A DNA stretch of 64,000 nt. Source: an uncultured Celeribacter sp. GTDB taxonomy: Bacteria > Pseudomonadota > Alphaproteobacteria > Rhodobacterales > Rhodobacteraceae. Where the stretch lies: positions 1,248,001 to 1,312,000 of the forward strand of contig NZ_OY780935.1 of NCBI RefSeq assembly GCF_963675965.1. The letters are read 5' to 3'. The notes below the pieces were generated by a model. The model did no database searches. It was not told the origin of the DNA and saw only the letters and a program-made list of their open reading frames with translations. This document shows positions 16,924 to 24,393 of this stretch, one piece after another (the stretch's first letter is position 1; every line of letters begins with the position of its first letter). The position numbers and the translations under genes are program-made.

Positions 16924-17423
16924 GTCGCATACATCTCCGAGATGTGCTCACCGAAGGGTTCGATGATTTCGAGCACAGCCTGCGCGTGATGCGGGAACTC
17001 GGAGCGCACGAAGTCCAGAAGCTTCGACATCACGTCCTGGGCGACACCAAGCTCAGAGACCTTGGGCGCAAAGCGCTTGGCGCTGGCCGCCATCTTTGTC
17101 ATGGCATCCGAAAGCGAGACCAGGAGCGCAACCTTCTCCTGCATGGTGTGCTCACTGTATTTGATCTCGTCGAGGATTGCCTGTGCCTGGATCATGAAAT
17201 CCTCGACAATGGTCGAGACCACGGCCTCGACGCCCTCACCGGCTATCACATGGGCAGAGCGGGCGCGATCCCAATCGTCGCCCTCATCCTTGGCGGCTTT
17301 CTTCCAACGCCCCACTGTAGCCTCAGAGACGCCGTGTGCGGCTGCAATCGTGGCCTGTGTGAACCGGCGGAAGACGTAGTCAGAGCGGGCCTTACGGCGG
17401 ATATCGGAGTAATCACGCGCCAT
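16920..17423 (-). CDS. DUF1804 protein, Mu gp27-like, probable small terminase subunit
   Basis: 167 residues from the ATG at 17423, chosen for the strong AGGAGG site 7 bases upstream. Residues 1-60 contain a helix-turn-helix (RRFTQATIAAAHGVSEATVGRWKKAAKDEG). The rest is a helical coiled-coil body ending VLEIIEPFGEHISEMYAT. DUF1804 sits directly before TerL in Mu-like phages and is believed to be the small terminase subunit that recognises phage DNA. Confidence 0.88.
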   Translation of the reverse strand: MARDYSDIRRKARSDYVFRRFTQATIAAAHGVSEATVGRWKKAAKDEGDDWDRARSAHVIAGEGVEAVVSTIVEDFMIQAQAILDEIKYSEHTMQEKVALLVSLSDAMTKMAASAKRFAPKVSELGVAQDVMSKLLDFVRSEFPHHAQAVLEIIEPFGEHISEMYAT

Positions 17424-17658
17424 TGATACCTCCTGCGACAATAAAGGAGATCGTCGCGAGAATCAGCGCACCGATGATCAGCCGGACGATCCATTTTGTG
17501 TCACCCTGAATACCCTTGAGCGTATCGGTGGTGCTCACACGCCATTGAGACATGCCCGCGCCGTCTTTTTCGAGCTGGTTCAAGCGCTCTTCATGACCGT
17601 CGAGACGTTTATCTGAGCGATTGAGACGTTCCGAGATGTGGTTGGGAACATCAGTCAT
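17413..17658 (-). CDS. XhlA-like coiled-coil membrane protein of the lysis cassette (81 aa)
   Basis: Start at ATG 17658, which overlaps the holin stop (ATGA). Residues 5-50 are an amphipathic coiled coil (SERLNRSDKRLDGHEERLNQLEKD). Residues 55-78 are a single hydrophobic segment (IVRLIIGALILATISFIVAGG). This layout matches hemolysin XhlA-like proteins that accompany holins. Its place between the holin and DUF1804 supports a part in lysis. It could also be a spanin-type helper. Confidence 0.75.
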   Translation of the reverse strand: MTDVPNHISERLNRSDKRLDGHEERLNQLEKDGAGMSQWRVSTTDTLKGIQGDTKWIVRLIIGALILATISFIVAGGINGA

Positions 17659-18170
17659 TTGCGCGTCACCAACCATTTCCCGGCCACGTCCTTGACGGTA
17701 TGACCACCCATGTAGAGCGACAGATAGAGTGCCGAGAGGCCCATGAGGATCTCATAGGGCGGCTGCGGCAGGGCGATCTTGAACCAGGCATTGGCAACGT
17801 GCAGAACGATCACGGACCAGAACCAGAGCACGCCGAGGCCCCACATGCCCGCAGGGCGCCACGCCCATGTCCACAGGGGACCTTTGGCGTCCTGCTCCAT
17901 GGCCGCCATTTGCATTTCCAGCCCCTTCGAATAGAGCGCGATCAGTTCCGGAGCCACATTCTCTGCATCTTCGATAGCAGACCGCACCAAATCCGGATCG
18001 CTTTCGATCACGGATGGCAGCCTGTGCGGAGTTGTGCCGGCTCTTTTGGCAATCACGTCGATGATACCACCAGCCATTTCACCCGTTTTATCCCCGAATT
18101 TCTCGGAGAGGATCTTTTCGACGAGAGGAGCACCGACTTCGGCGGCAAGGGCAATCAAAAGGGAATTCAT
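17655..18170 (-). CDS. holin, GTA_holin_3TM family
   Basis: 171 residues from ATG 18170, sharing a TGATG overlap with the endolysin stop. The N-terminus (LIALAAEVGAPLVEKILSEKFG) and the C-terminal membrane segments (WTWAWRPAGMWGLGVLWFWSVIVLHV, ILMGLSALYLSLYMGGHTVKDV) match the three-TM holin family named for gene-transfer-agent release in Rhodobacter. Holins open the inner membrane so endolysin can reach the wall. The longer open frame upstream is rejected. Confidence 0.9.
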   Translation of the reverse strand: MNSLLIALAAEVGAPLVEKILSEKFGDKTGEMAGGIIDVIAKRAGTTPHRLPSVIESDPDLVRSAIEDAENVAPELIALYSKGLEMQMAAMEQDAKGPLWTWAWRPAGMWGLGVLWFWSVIVLHVANAWFKIALPQPPYEILMGLSALYLSLYMGGHTVKDVAGKWLVTRK

Positions 18171-19093
18171 CAGAAGCTCCGAAGGAAAGTAGCAAGTTTG
18201 GGGAGGCGGGACTGGATGCGCGCGGCAATGGCGTCGCGGTAGTGCCAGGCGCGCCAAAGCGCCCACAGCGCGACAAGGCCAAGGGGAAGGAAGAGCCAGA
18301 GCGGATCGATACCGGCGATCGCGTTGCCATCGACGACATCCTGGACAGATGTCGCAGCCGGTAGCGACGACGCCGCGCCGGTCGCCGCCGTGGCTTTGGC
18401 CTTGGCTCTGGCATCGATCATCCGCTGCAACGTGGTCACCGTGGCCCGGCCGATTTTGCCATCCACTGTCAGGTCGTGCTCCTGCTGGAACCGGCGAACT
18501 TCGTGGGCGGGCACGTGCGCGATATCCGTTCCGACGTCATAACCAAGGGACATAAACTGTCCGAGGATCATTGCCTTTTCGAGTTCGGTGAGGGTGATCG
18601 CCCAGCGGGCTTTCGCAATGGAGGCGGATTTCGGTTCGGTCAACACGGGATAGTTCGCATCGAACAGAATTTTCAACTCACGCTCACGGCGATCCGCCAA
18701 TGCCTGGACGCGCTTCCCTCCCGCCTTGTTGTAAAGGCGGAATTTGGCGGAAATGGCCGAACGACCCGCTTTCTGACGCCAAAGCGACACCCACGAGGCT
18801 TTCTTGATCGCGCCGGTGTTCCAGTGGAAGGAAATACCCGCATCGAACTCATGCTGGTCCGCGCCCGGCATAGCGGCATTGACGGCGGGTTCGTAATTGC
18901 GGGCCAGCGCCTTCTCGGTCAGCTCACGGGACTGCTTGCGCGTAATGATCATACCCGGTTTCGGAGTGATGACACCGGACGCAGCCGTCAGACCCATGCC
19001 GATGGTCCATCTGCCGACGATATCCCGATATGCCTTGAGAACGTCACCTTCCTCAAGCTCAAGGGTGTAGATACCTTGTTCGCTGGTGTGCAT
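18170..19093 (-). CDS. endolysin: GH24 lysozyme with peptidoglycan-binding domain and C-terminal TM
   Basis: 307 residues from ATG 19093. The T4-type catalytic triad is visible with correct spacing: E15 (LEEGD), D24 (AYRD), T30 (RWTIG). Residues 200-250 hold a PG_binding_1-like domain (PAHEVRRFQQEHDLTVDGKIGRATVTTLQ). Residues 275-300 are a hydrophobic segment (LWLFLPLGLVALWALWRAW) that would anchor it. No N-terminal signal is seen. It is the first gene after the putative late promoter element, and is followed by the holin and an XhlA-like gene. Upstream in-frame extension runs through the palindrome and is rejected. Confidence 0.92.
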   Translation of the reverse strand: MHTSEQGIYTLELEEGDVLKAYRDIVGRWTIGMGLTAASGVITPKPGMIITRKQSRELTEKALARNYEPAVNAAMPGADQHEFDAGISFHWNTGAIKKASWVSLWRQKAGRSAISAKFRLYNKAGGKRVQALADRRERELKILFDANYPVLTEPKSASIAKARWAITLTELEKAMILGQFMSLGYDVGTDIAHVPAHEVRRFQQEHDLTVDGKIGRATVTTLQRMIDARAKAKATAATGAASSLPAATSVQDVVDGNAIAGIDPLWLFLPLGLVALWALWRAWHYRDAIAARIQSRLPKLATFLRSF

Positions 19094-19115
19094 GCTGGCC
19101 TCGTATGTTTTCCCG

Positions 19116-19164
19116 ACCCATCGCATGCGCGCGAACGCAAAACCCCCGGACATATGTCCGGGGG
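19116..19164 (-). promoter_or_regulatory. putative late promoter element before lysis genes (copy 2)
   Basis: Perfect 22-bp palindrome (CCCCCGGACA, TA, TGTCCGGGGG; 19143-19164) starting one base after the Mor-like stop, then 15 nt, then CATGCGATGGGT (19116-19127). Spacing is identical to copy 1 at 11132-11180. The proximity to the Mor/C-like gene, and the position matching Mu's Plys, suggest this is the activator's target. The alternative is a Rho-independent-like hairpin ending the middle transcript. Confidence 0.68.
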
Positions 19165-19165
19165 G

Positions 19166-19540
19166 TCATGTTTCGTCAGGAAAAAGGGGGATCGGCGGTG
19201 GGTCGGCATTGGATAGCCGTCTGATGTGACGCTCGGAGAGGTCTAACATCCTACAAATTTCATGCCGTTTTTTCCCCGCCTCTTCAAGTTTTTTGATCTC
19301 GATACGCCGGGACACCCTGCGCCCACTCGGCACATACATTCTCTGACCGCTCAGGTGATGACAGAGCTTATAAGCCGTCTCTTCTCCGAAGATTTTAAAC
19401 CATTCGTGTCCGGCTTTCAGAGACTTTGGAAAGAGAACATCGCGGCCACCGTAATGCTGCATCAATTTCACCGCAACGCCTGTGCCAAAAACGAGTTCGA
19501 TATCCTCAAGGGACGCAGGAAGCCCGGTTTCTTCAACCAT
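19166..19540 (-). CDS. Mor/C-family transcriptional activator
   Basis: 124 residues from ATG 19540, which overlaps the GemA stop (ATGGTTGA). The body GTGVAVKLMQHYGGRDVLFPK, IFGEETAYKLCHHLSGQRMYVPSG and the C-terminal helix-turn-helix (KRHEICRMLDLSERHIRRLSN) match the Mor transcription activator family. Mu Mor turns on the middle promoter and its paralogue C the late promoters. Only one family member is seen here, so it may do both. It is directly upstream of the lysis genes and their putative promoter. Confidence 0.9.
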   Translation of the reverse strand: MVEETGLPASLEDIELVFGTGVAVKLMQHYGGRDVLFPKSLKAGHEWFKIFGEETAYKLCHHLSGQRMYVPSGRRVSRRIEIKKLEEAGKKRHEICRMLDLSERHIRRLSNADPPPIPLFPDET

Positions 19541-19997
19541 TGCCACCCCCAAGCTCCGTCGGGATGCCCTCGCGGCGGCACCAGGCCTTGAGCGCCTCCA
19601 GCACATCGTTCACCTGGGCGCTGTCGGTCAGGGTGTCGATGTCGATCGGCACATGCCCCCATTTGCCCTCGAACCGGGAGCGCACAAAGGCGTTGAGACC
19701 TTTGGCACCACCGACACGTGCATGGCCTTCCTCATGCAAAAGCCGCCACAGCACATGGCAATAGCGCACATCTGCGCGCGGAGCCGCTTTGCGTTTGCCG
19801 CCTCGTTGCACCTTGAAACCGAGGCGTTTCATCTCACTGAGTACCGCATCCTTTTGCCCGCCATCCATTGCGCGCAGCGAGGTCTGTCCCGTGACGCGGT
19901 CGAGCATGGCCCGATAGGTGTCATCGTCCATGCCGAGTTCGTTCTTGGCGATGTTGATCAGCTGGTTGAGGTTGGCGCGCCGGAAACCTTTAGCCAT
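19533..19997 (-). CDS. gemA: GemA-like regulatory protein (Mu gp16, DUF1018)
   Basis: 154 residues from ATG 19997. The start NLNQLINIAKNELGMDDDTYRAMLDRVTGQTSLRAMDG is the DUF1018/GemA signature, with a C-terminal region (RYCHVLWRLLHEEGHARVGGAKGLNAFVRSRF) also typical. GemA of Mu modulates host gene expression and DNA topology. It sits at the end of the early operon just before mor, as in Mu. The upstream extension in this frame is not homologous and is rejected. Confidence 0.9.
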   Translation of the reverse strand: MAKGFRRANLNQLINIAKNELGMDDDTYRAMLDRVTGQTSLRAMDGGQKDAVLSEMKRLGFKVQRGGKRKAAPRADVRYCHVLWRLLHEEGHARVGGAKGLNAFVRSRFEGKWGHVPIDIDTLTDSAQVNDVLEALKAWCRREGIPTELGGGNG

Positions 19998-20205
19998 TGG
20001 GAAACAACCTCCGTTCGACCTCACGGGCAATCGCCCAGAGGTCATGAAGGTAGAAATCTTCCTGCCACCCCGGTTTTGCCACCACCAGCTCCCGCTCACC
20101 CTGGCTACACTCAATCGCAATACCATCGAGCTCGAAGGCCTGCGCCAGCGCATCCTCAATCAGTTCAGTTCTTTCCATGATCGTTTTGTCGGAAATGCCT
20201 GTCAT
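19990..20205 (-). CDS. small early phage protein (71 aa)
   Basis: Starts MTGISDKTIMERTELIEDALAQ and has an acidic helical N-terminus followed by REVERRLFPNG. It overlaps the GemA start by 8 bases and follows the preceding stop by 3 bases, so it is part of the early operon. A second possible start is the ATG at 20178. Family unknown. Confidence 0.65.
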   Translation of the reverse strand: MTGISDKTIMERTELIEDALAQAFELDGIAIECSQGERELVVAKPGWQEDFYLHDLWAIAREVERRLFPNG

Positions 20206-20208
20206 GGC

Positions 20209-20739
20209 TCAGACCTTCGCGCAGCGGGCGCACCGCGTTTGGTTGGGATCAACGGAGGTGTAGTTCCGGCCACATTCGCAGGTCGCCATCTCCATCGCCG
20301 CAGAGGCCCCGGCCTTAAAGGTTTCGACAGGATCGAGGCGAGGCTGCGCGATGGCTGGCAAGCTTACATTACAGGAGGCCGATTTATCAGTTGCCACCAA
20401 CTGCGGCTTCCTGTGCGCCCATGAGCCGCGCAAGCTGGTCCATGGGATGCCGATATCTTCCGCCACATCCCGGAGTTTTTCACCGGCGGCCAGGCGGGCA
20501 AAAGCTGCTTCCATATCGACTTCGACAATCGTTCCGACCTCAGCCTCGGAATTGGCTTCCGGCTTTGCCTCGGGCTTTGCCTCTTGTGCTCCCTCTTGGG
20601 CGTCTTCTACATCTTGACCCGCCAAGAGCCACATGACCTTTTCCGCCATCGCCTGGTCCCGGAAAGTACCAACAACCTCCGGGATAACCTGTGCGAGTTC
20701 AAACAAACCGTCATCGGTCTTCCTGATGTGATATTCCAT
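20209..20739 (-). CDS. early phage protein with putative HTH and C-terminal zinc ribbon (176 aa)
   Basis: Residues 1-45 form a small domain (MEYHIRKTDDGLFELAQVIPEV). Residues 50-75 are a Lys/Glu/Ala low-complexity linker with KPEA repeats. Residues 75-115 include LAAGEKLRDVAEDIGIPWTSLRGSW, which looks like a helix-turn-helix. The C-terminus has CECGRNYTSVDPNQTRCARCAK, a CxC/CxxC zinc ribbon. This suggests a nucleic-acid-binding regulator; no named family is recognised. Confidence 0.7.
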   Translation of the reverse strand: MEYHIRKTDDGLFELAQVIPEVVGTFRDQAMAEKVMWLLAGQDVEDAQEGAQEAKPEAKPEANSEAEVGTIVEVDMEAAFARLAAGEKLRDVAEDIGIPWTSLRGSWAHRKPQLVATDKSASCNVSLPAIAQPRLDPVETFKAGASAAMEMATCECGRNYTSVDPNQTRCARCAKV

Positions 20740-20826
20740 ATCGAGTTCCTTTTCGGCTGCTCATCAGGCCCGGACTACCACGTCCAGGCGACGGCCCGAC
20801 CGGACAAACCGGCCGGAGCGTTTCGC

Positions 20827-21096
20827 TTAGCTCTTGGATTTGAAGGGTTTGAACGCGAGGTTACGGCTGGCCGGGATCTCGACCGGATCACCCGTGCGGG
20901 GATTGCGGCCCGTGCGCGCGGCGCGGTCGCGCATTTCGAACTTGCCGAAGCCTGCGATCGACACCTTGTCACCGGCATCGGCATGGTTGGTGATCTTGTC
21001 GAAGACAGCGTCGACGATCTGTTTCGTGCTGGTCTGTGCGAAGCCGAGCTCTTCGGCGACGTCCTTGATCAGGTCTGCTTTGCTGTAGTTTGCCAT
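20827..21096 (-). CDS. HU-family DNA-binding protein
   Basis: 89 residues with the full HU/IHF fold: SKADLIKDVAEELGFAQTSTKQIVDAVFDKI, then GDKVSIAGFGKFEMRDRAARTGRNPRTGDPVEI and RNLAFKPFKSKS. A strong AAGGAG site precedes the ATG. Mu transposition needs host HU to assemble the transpososome; carrying its own copy would free this phage from the host supply. It is separated from its neighbours by 27 and 87 bases, so it may have its own promoter. Confidence 0.95.
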   Translation of the reverse strand: MANYSKADLIKDVAEELGFAQTSTKQIVDAVFDKITNHADAGDKVSIAGFGKFEMRDRAARTGRNPRTGDPVEIPASRNLAFKPFKSKS

Positions 21097-21123
21097 GTTG
21101 GGTCTCCTTTGATGGCGTGGGGG

Positions 21124-21354
21124 TTAAGTGCGCTGCCCTTCCGGGCGGCAGTCGGTGACCTCATCGACAGCGATGTTGATGAAGCGGCCGTCTTCGAATT
21201 CGGACGTCGGGCGCACCCAGATCGCGCCGTCCCAAAGGCTTTTGTAGATGGTCACGGGCGTCAGATCGTCTTCACGCTGCCCGTGCGCGATGACCGTGTA
21301 GAGGCCTCCGGAGGCAACGTGCTGCCAGATTTCAGATTGTTGGAAATGGGCCAT
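21124..21354 (-). CDS. DUF1653-like phage protein (76 aa)
   Basis: The pattern SEIWQHVASGGLYTVIAHGQ, VTIYKSLWDGAIWVRPTSEFEDGRF matches DUF1653 proteins, small single-domain beta proteins found in phages and bacteria and of unknown role. The ATG at 21354 overlaps the preceding stop; a GTG one codon upstream is also possible. Confidence 0.75.
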   Translation of the reverse strand: MAHFQQSEIWQHVASGGLYTVIAHGQREDDLTPVTIYKSLWDGAIWVRPTSEFEDGRFINIAVDEVTDCRPEGQRT

Positions 21355-21749
21355 CACGCACGCCCCCCAACCGATCCGCAGAAGTCGCCCGAGTGGAGCG
21401 AAAACCCTTCGGTATCATCACCAGCAAGAGCGCGGATGCCATTCGACATCACCCGATAGATCAAATTCAGGCTTACGAAGGGATCGGGGGACACCGAGAG
21501 CATGTTCATCACGACATTGGTGACGAACACGGCGGTTGCATGCCCTAAGTCATGGGCGCCGCGTCCTTCATTGGCCATGCGCATGATCTCGATCTGAGCG
21601 GCAAGCTGCGTCTCAAAGAAACGGTCTTGCAGCTCGTACCCGAGGCGCTCCCGATCATTTTTGGCCTTGGCCATCACCGCCGGGAAAGATGCTTCATGCA
21701 TCTCACGCATTTTGCGCTCGTATTCGGTCAGATCAAAGTGGACATGCAT
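21354..21749 (-). CDS. early phage protein of unknown function (131 aa)
   Basis: Mostly helical (YERKMREMHEASFPAVMAKAKNDRERLGYELQDRFFETQLAAQ), with a middle AVFVTNVVMNMLSVSPDPFVSLNLIYRVMSNGIRAL hydrophobic helix pair. Its ATG overlaps the upstream stop and its stop overlaps the DUF1653 start. I recognise no family. Confidence 0.65.
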   Translation of the reverse strand: MHVHFDLTEYERKMREMHEASFPAVMAKAKNDRERLGYELQDRFFETQLAAQIEIMRMANEGRGAHDLGHATAVFVTNVVMNMLSVSPDPFVSLNLIYRVMSNGIRALAGDDTEGFSLHSGDFCGSVGGRA

Positions 21750-21976
21750 CACACGCCCTCCTCTTGAGCGGCAGCGGTCGCCGCTGCGTCGAGCTGCTTG
21801 AAAAACCCGAGCACCTGTTCCAGTGCATCGTCGCTGAACTCCGGGGCCAATTTGGCAGGGTCCAGATAATCGGTCACGGCGATCAGCACGTTGGCCGCGA
21901 AATCGAGGTCATCGGCCATGGCCTGCGCGATGTCGCCATCGCTGATCGTGGTGGTCATATTTGTGGTGATGCTCAT
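21749..21976 (-). CDS. small early phage protein (75 aa)
   Basis: Acidic and helical (DGDIAQAMADDLDFAANVLIAVTDYLDPAKLAPEFSDDALEQVLGFFKQL). The stop overlaps the next gene's start by 4 or fewer bases. No family recognised. Position suggests co-translation in the early operon. Confidence 0.62.
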   Translation of the reverse strand: MSITTNMTTTISDGDIAQAMADDLDFAANVLIAVTDYLDPAKLAPEFSDDALEQVLGFFKQLDAAATAAAQEEGV

Positions 21977-21985
21977 GACGCTACC

Positions 21986-22645
21986 TCACGCCTTCGCCAG
22001 ATCGATTGTGACCGTGACCCAGTCAGCATCGAAGCGGTCGCGCATGCCGAAGCGGATGTATTCTTTCGAGCCAATCACCCGGATCGCATCCTTGAGGGCC
22101 TTCATGGCTTGCTGCCAGCGCTCATCCTCGATGTCGAGCTTGAGCAACATGAACACTTCGCCACGGTTGATCTGGCCTTCCTTGTCGGTATTGAAGGCAC
22201 GGGTGACAATGGCGCGGATCTCGGAGCGCGCATCCGATGCCCATTCATTGAGGCACTCGTCGATCAGGGTCTTTGCCACCTGAAGCTCTGGCCCGAAGTC
22301 GATCAAGTCGTTGACGCGCAGCTCGATCTTCTTGCAACCATCGAAAGAGAAGTAAGTCTTGTTGCCCTTCTTGCCGCCGATCTTGACGCCATATTCCTGA
22401 TCGAGCATTGCATCGAGGGCCGCGAGATCGGCATAGGTATGCATCTTGAACCGGCTGACCTGGTCGCTCAGTTCCTGAGCGTAATGCAGGATCTTATGCA
22501 CCTGCTCGTCGATGAGCCTATCCTTCGCCTTGATCAGCTCGACAGGGAGCAATCCGCCTTTCGCATCGCGCATGTGGGGCACACCGCCCACGTCGATGGT
22601 ATTGTCGGGGATCGTCGGGGTAGTTTTGGGGGTGTGGTCGTTCAT
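21986..22645 (-). CDS. DUF3164 family early phage protein
   Basis: 219 residues from ATG 22645, preceded by AAAGGAAC. The segments DVGGVPHMRDAKGGLLPVELIKAKDRLIDEQVHKI, KMHTYADLAALDAMLDQEYGVKIGGKKGNKTYFSFDGCKKIEL and RAFNTDKEGQINRGEVFMLLKLDIEDERWQQAMKALKDAIRV are typical of DUF3164, widespread in Mu-like prophages between MuB and GemA. The biochemical role is not known to me. Confidence 0.87.
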   Translation of the reverse strand: MNDHTPKTTPTIPDNTIDVGGVPHMRDAKGGLLPVELIKAKDRLIDEQVHKILHYAQELSDQVSRFKMHTYADLAALDAMLDQEYGVKIGGKKGNKTYFSFDGCKKIELRVNDLIDFGPELQVAKTLIDECLNEWASDARSEIRAIVTRAFNTDKEGQINRGEVFMLLKLDIEDERWQQAMKALKDAIRVIGSKEYIRFGMRDRFDADWVTVTIDLAKA

Positions 22646-23013
22646 TTCTGGAGTTCCTTTGTCGGATTGAAGGGGCATTTGCGACAGGCAGACCAATGGG
22701 CCAGCTTGTCAGGATTTGAGGTACTCATGGGAAGGCGGGCATATTCCTGACAGGCCTCGTTCGAGAGGCCGGTACGCAGGTGGGGACACATCACCTCATC
22801 GCGATAAAGCTTCAGTATCTTCGCCCCATGCTTGCGGGCGACGAGGTCGAGGCTTTGGGCCGGGTAAGTGCCTGCGAGCAGCATCGACACGGAAGGGCGT
22901 GCCATCTCCACCTCGCGCGCAATCTGGGACACGCTCTTACCCGCCGCGCGCTCTGCCTTGAGCAAAGCAAGCCATTCCGGTTCTGGCAGATCGAGGTTCA
23001 GGCTCGGGAGCAT
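22642..23013 (-). CDS. HTH phage regulator with Cys motif (123 aa)
   Basis: Start taken at ATG 23013 (GGAAGGAC site); an extended upstream frame overlaps another gene. Residues 18-50 form a HTH (AAGKSVSQIAREVEMARPSVSMLLAGTYP), and the C-terminal half has cysteines (EVMCPHLRTGLSNEACQEYAR, WSACRKCPF) that could bind a metal. Its stop overlaps the DUF3164 start. Role probably in early regulation; the family is not recognised. Confidence 0.72.
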   Translation of the reverse strand: MLPSLNLDLPEPEWLALLKAERAAGKSVSQIAREVEMARPSVSMLLAGTYPAQSLDLVARKHGAKILKLYRDEVMCPHLRTGLSNEACQEYARLPMSTSNPDKLAHWSACRKCPFNPTKELQK

Positions 23014-23591
23014 GGGACGTCCTTCCCGAGATTGAAATCGTGCAGACATTTCTGCCCGGCCCGAAAGACAGGTGCCAAAGGTCCCGTATCCCGGCGCAGC
23101 AAAAAGCGCTTGAACCCGTTGCTGCCAATCGCGGACCCGGCCTCCCGGCGGGGCAATTCCGCCACATATCCCGCTGATTTCAGCTGAGAGATATAGCGGC
23201 GGGCATTGCCATAAGCATCTGTGCCATCCCCACTGTCGGCATCTGACATGACATCGCCGATGGTAAAGCGGCGGCGGATACGCATAGACCGCCACGCCCT
23301 CTCCCGAAACGTATTCCGGTGTCGCGGCACGGCACCCGTGGCCCCCTTAGGGCCGGACGTGATCACCTCGCCGTTTGCGGCAGCCGCAAGGCCGGTCTCC
23401 GTCAACAGAAAACAGCCTTCGCCGGATTTCATAAGATAGTCACGGCGCAACAAACGTAAGGCCCCATCCGTCACCTGGCGACGCGAGACGTCGAGACGGT
23501 CAACCAGAGCGCCGACTGTCAAGCATGCGCCACCGCCGAGTTCCTTTAGAATGGCCGTGGGAACCGCACCCGGTTTTGTCGTCTCCATCAT
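22998..23591 (-). CDS. early phage protein with two winged-helix-like segments (197 aa)
   Basis: Residues 10-60 read as a winged helix (PTAILKELGGGACLTVGALVDRLDVSRRQVTDGALRLLRRDYL). A second similar segment lies around 105-150 (FTIGDVMSDADSGDGTDAYGNARRYISQLKSAGYVAEL). It starts at 23591 or 23588, overlapping the MuB stop, and overlaps the next gene. It may regulate early transcription or bind DNA during replication; the family is unrecognised. Confidence 0.72.
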   Translation of the reverse strand: MMETTKPGAVPTAILKELGGGACLTVGALVDRLDVSRRQVTDGALRLLRRDYLMKSGEGCFLLTETGLAAAANGEVITSGPKGATGAVPRHRNTFRERAWRSMRIRRRFTIGDVMSDADSGDGTDAYGNARRYISQLKSAGYVAELPRREAGSAIGSNGFKRFLLRRDTGPLAPVFRAGQKCLHDFNLGKDVPCSRA

Positions 23592-24361
23592 TTGGCCTCC
23601 GGCACAATGATGTCTTTGCCACTGCTGCGCTCAGCCATGATGACCTGACCTGCCATATCGGCCAGAGACACGCCGCCCGCATCGAGATCGAGCCGACGAC
23701 CGAAACGCTCGATGGATTTGATCGCGTCGAGAATTTCACGCGAAAACCCTTTCGAGGCGCGCCAGACAAAATTGATGAGATCATCCGCAACAGGCACATC
23801 GCTCCGCCCCCGGATAAGGGCTGCCGTATCCCGCTCTGTCATCGGGCGAAACTCGACCTTGTTCGGCGCACGGCTGTCAATTTGCGGATAGCGCCGCAGA
23901 TCGTCCCGCAGCTTGCCCATGCCGACAAGGATGGTGGGCAGGAACTTGAGATCGGAGATCCCGCGAATGGCCTCCATGATCTCGGGGCGGCGTGAAATCA
24001 TGTCCACTTCGTCAATGACAATGCCGAACACCTTGTCATCGAGGGCGGCGCGGTCGGCACGGTCCTCCAGCTCCTGAAGGACACGGGCAAACCGGTCACG
24101 ACGCCCCCGGATCGAATGCGGATCGACCGAAAGCTCGGTCAGCAGGTCCTGAATGAACCAAGCGTAATCCCAACCCTTCTGAGCCCGCAGATAGATACTG
24201 CCTGTCTGCGCCACCCAGCGGCTGAGCGTCGTGGTCTTTCCCAAGCCGGGTTTACCGTCCACAACCACGATACAGGCTTCTTCTGCACCACGCTCATCAA
24301 GAGCTTTCAGCGACCCGATAAAGCGGCGGAAATTGTCCGTTTCGACAAAAGTGTTTTTCAT
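23588..24361 (-). CDS. MuB-like target-selection ATPase
   Basis: 257-residue AAA+ protein: Walker A GKPGLGKTT (36-44), Walker B FGIVIDEVD (112-120), a sensor-like segment (TILVGMGKL), and a C-terminal helical region (ADDLINFVWRASKGFSREILDAIKSIERFGRRLDL). It follows MuA as in every Mu-like phage. MuB binds DNA, delivers target DNA to MuA and gives target immunity. A good AGGAGAG ribosome site precedes the ATG. Confidence 0.92.
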   Translation of the reverse strand: MKNTFVETDNFRRFIGSLKALDERGAEEACIVVVDGKPGLGKTTTLSRWVAQTGSIYLRAQKGWDYAWFIQDLLTELSVDPHSIRGRRDRFARVLQELEDRADRAALDDKVFGIVIDEVDMISRRPEIMEAIRGISDLKFLPTILVGMGKLRDDLRRYPQIDSRAPNKVEFRPMTERDTAALIRGRSDVPVADDLINFVWRASKGFSREILDAIKSIERFGRRLDLDAGGVSLADMAGQVIMAERSSGKDIIVPEAK

Positions 24362-24393
24362 GTTATACTCTCCTCATTCCTGACATTTCTGGT

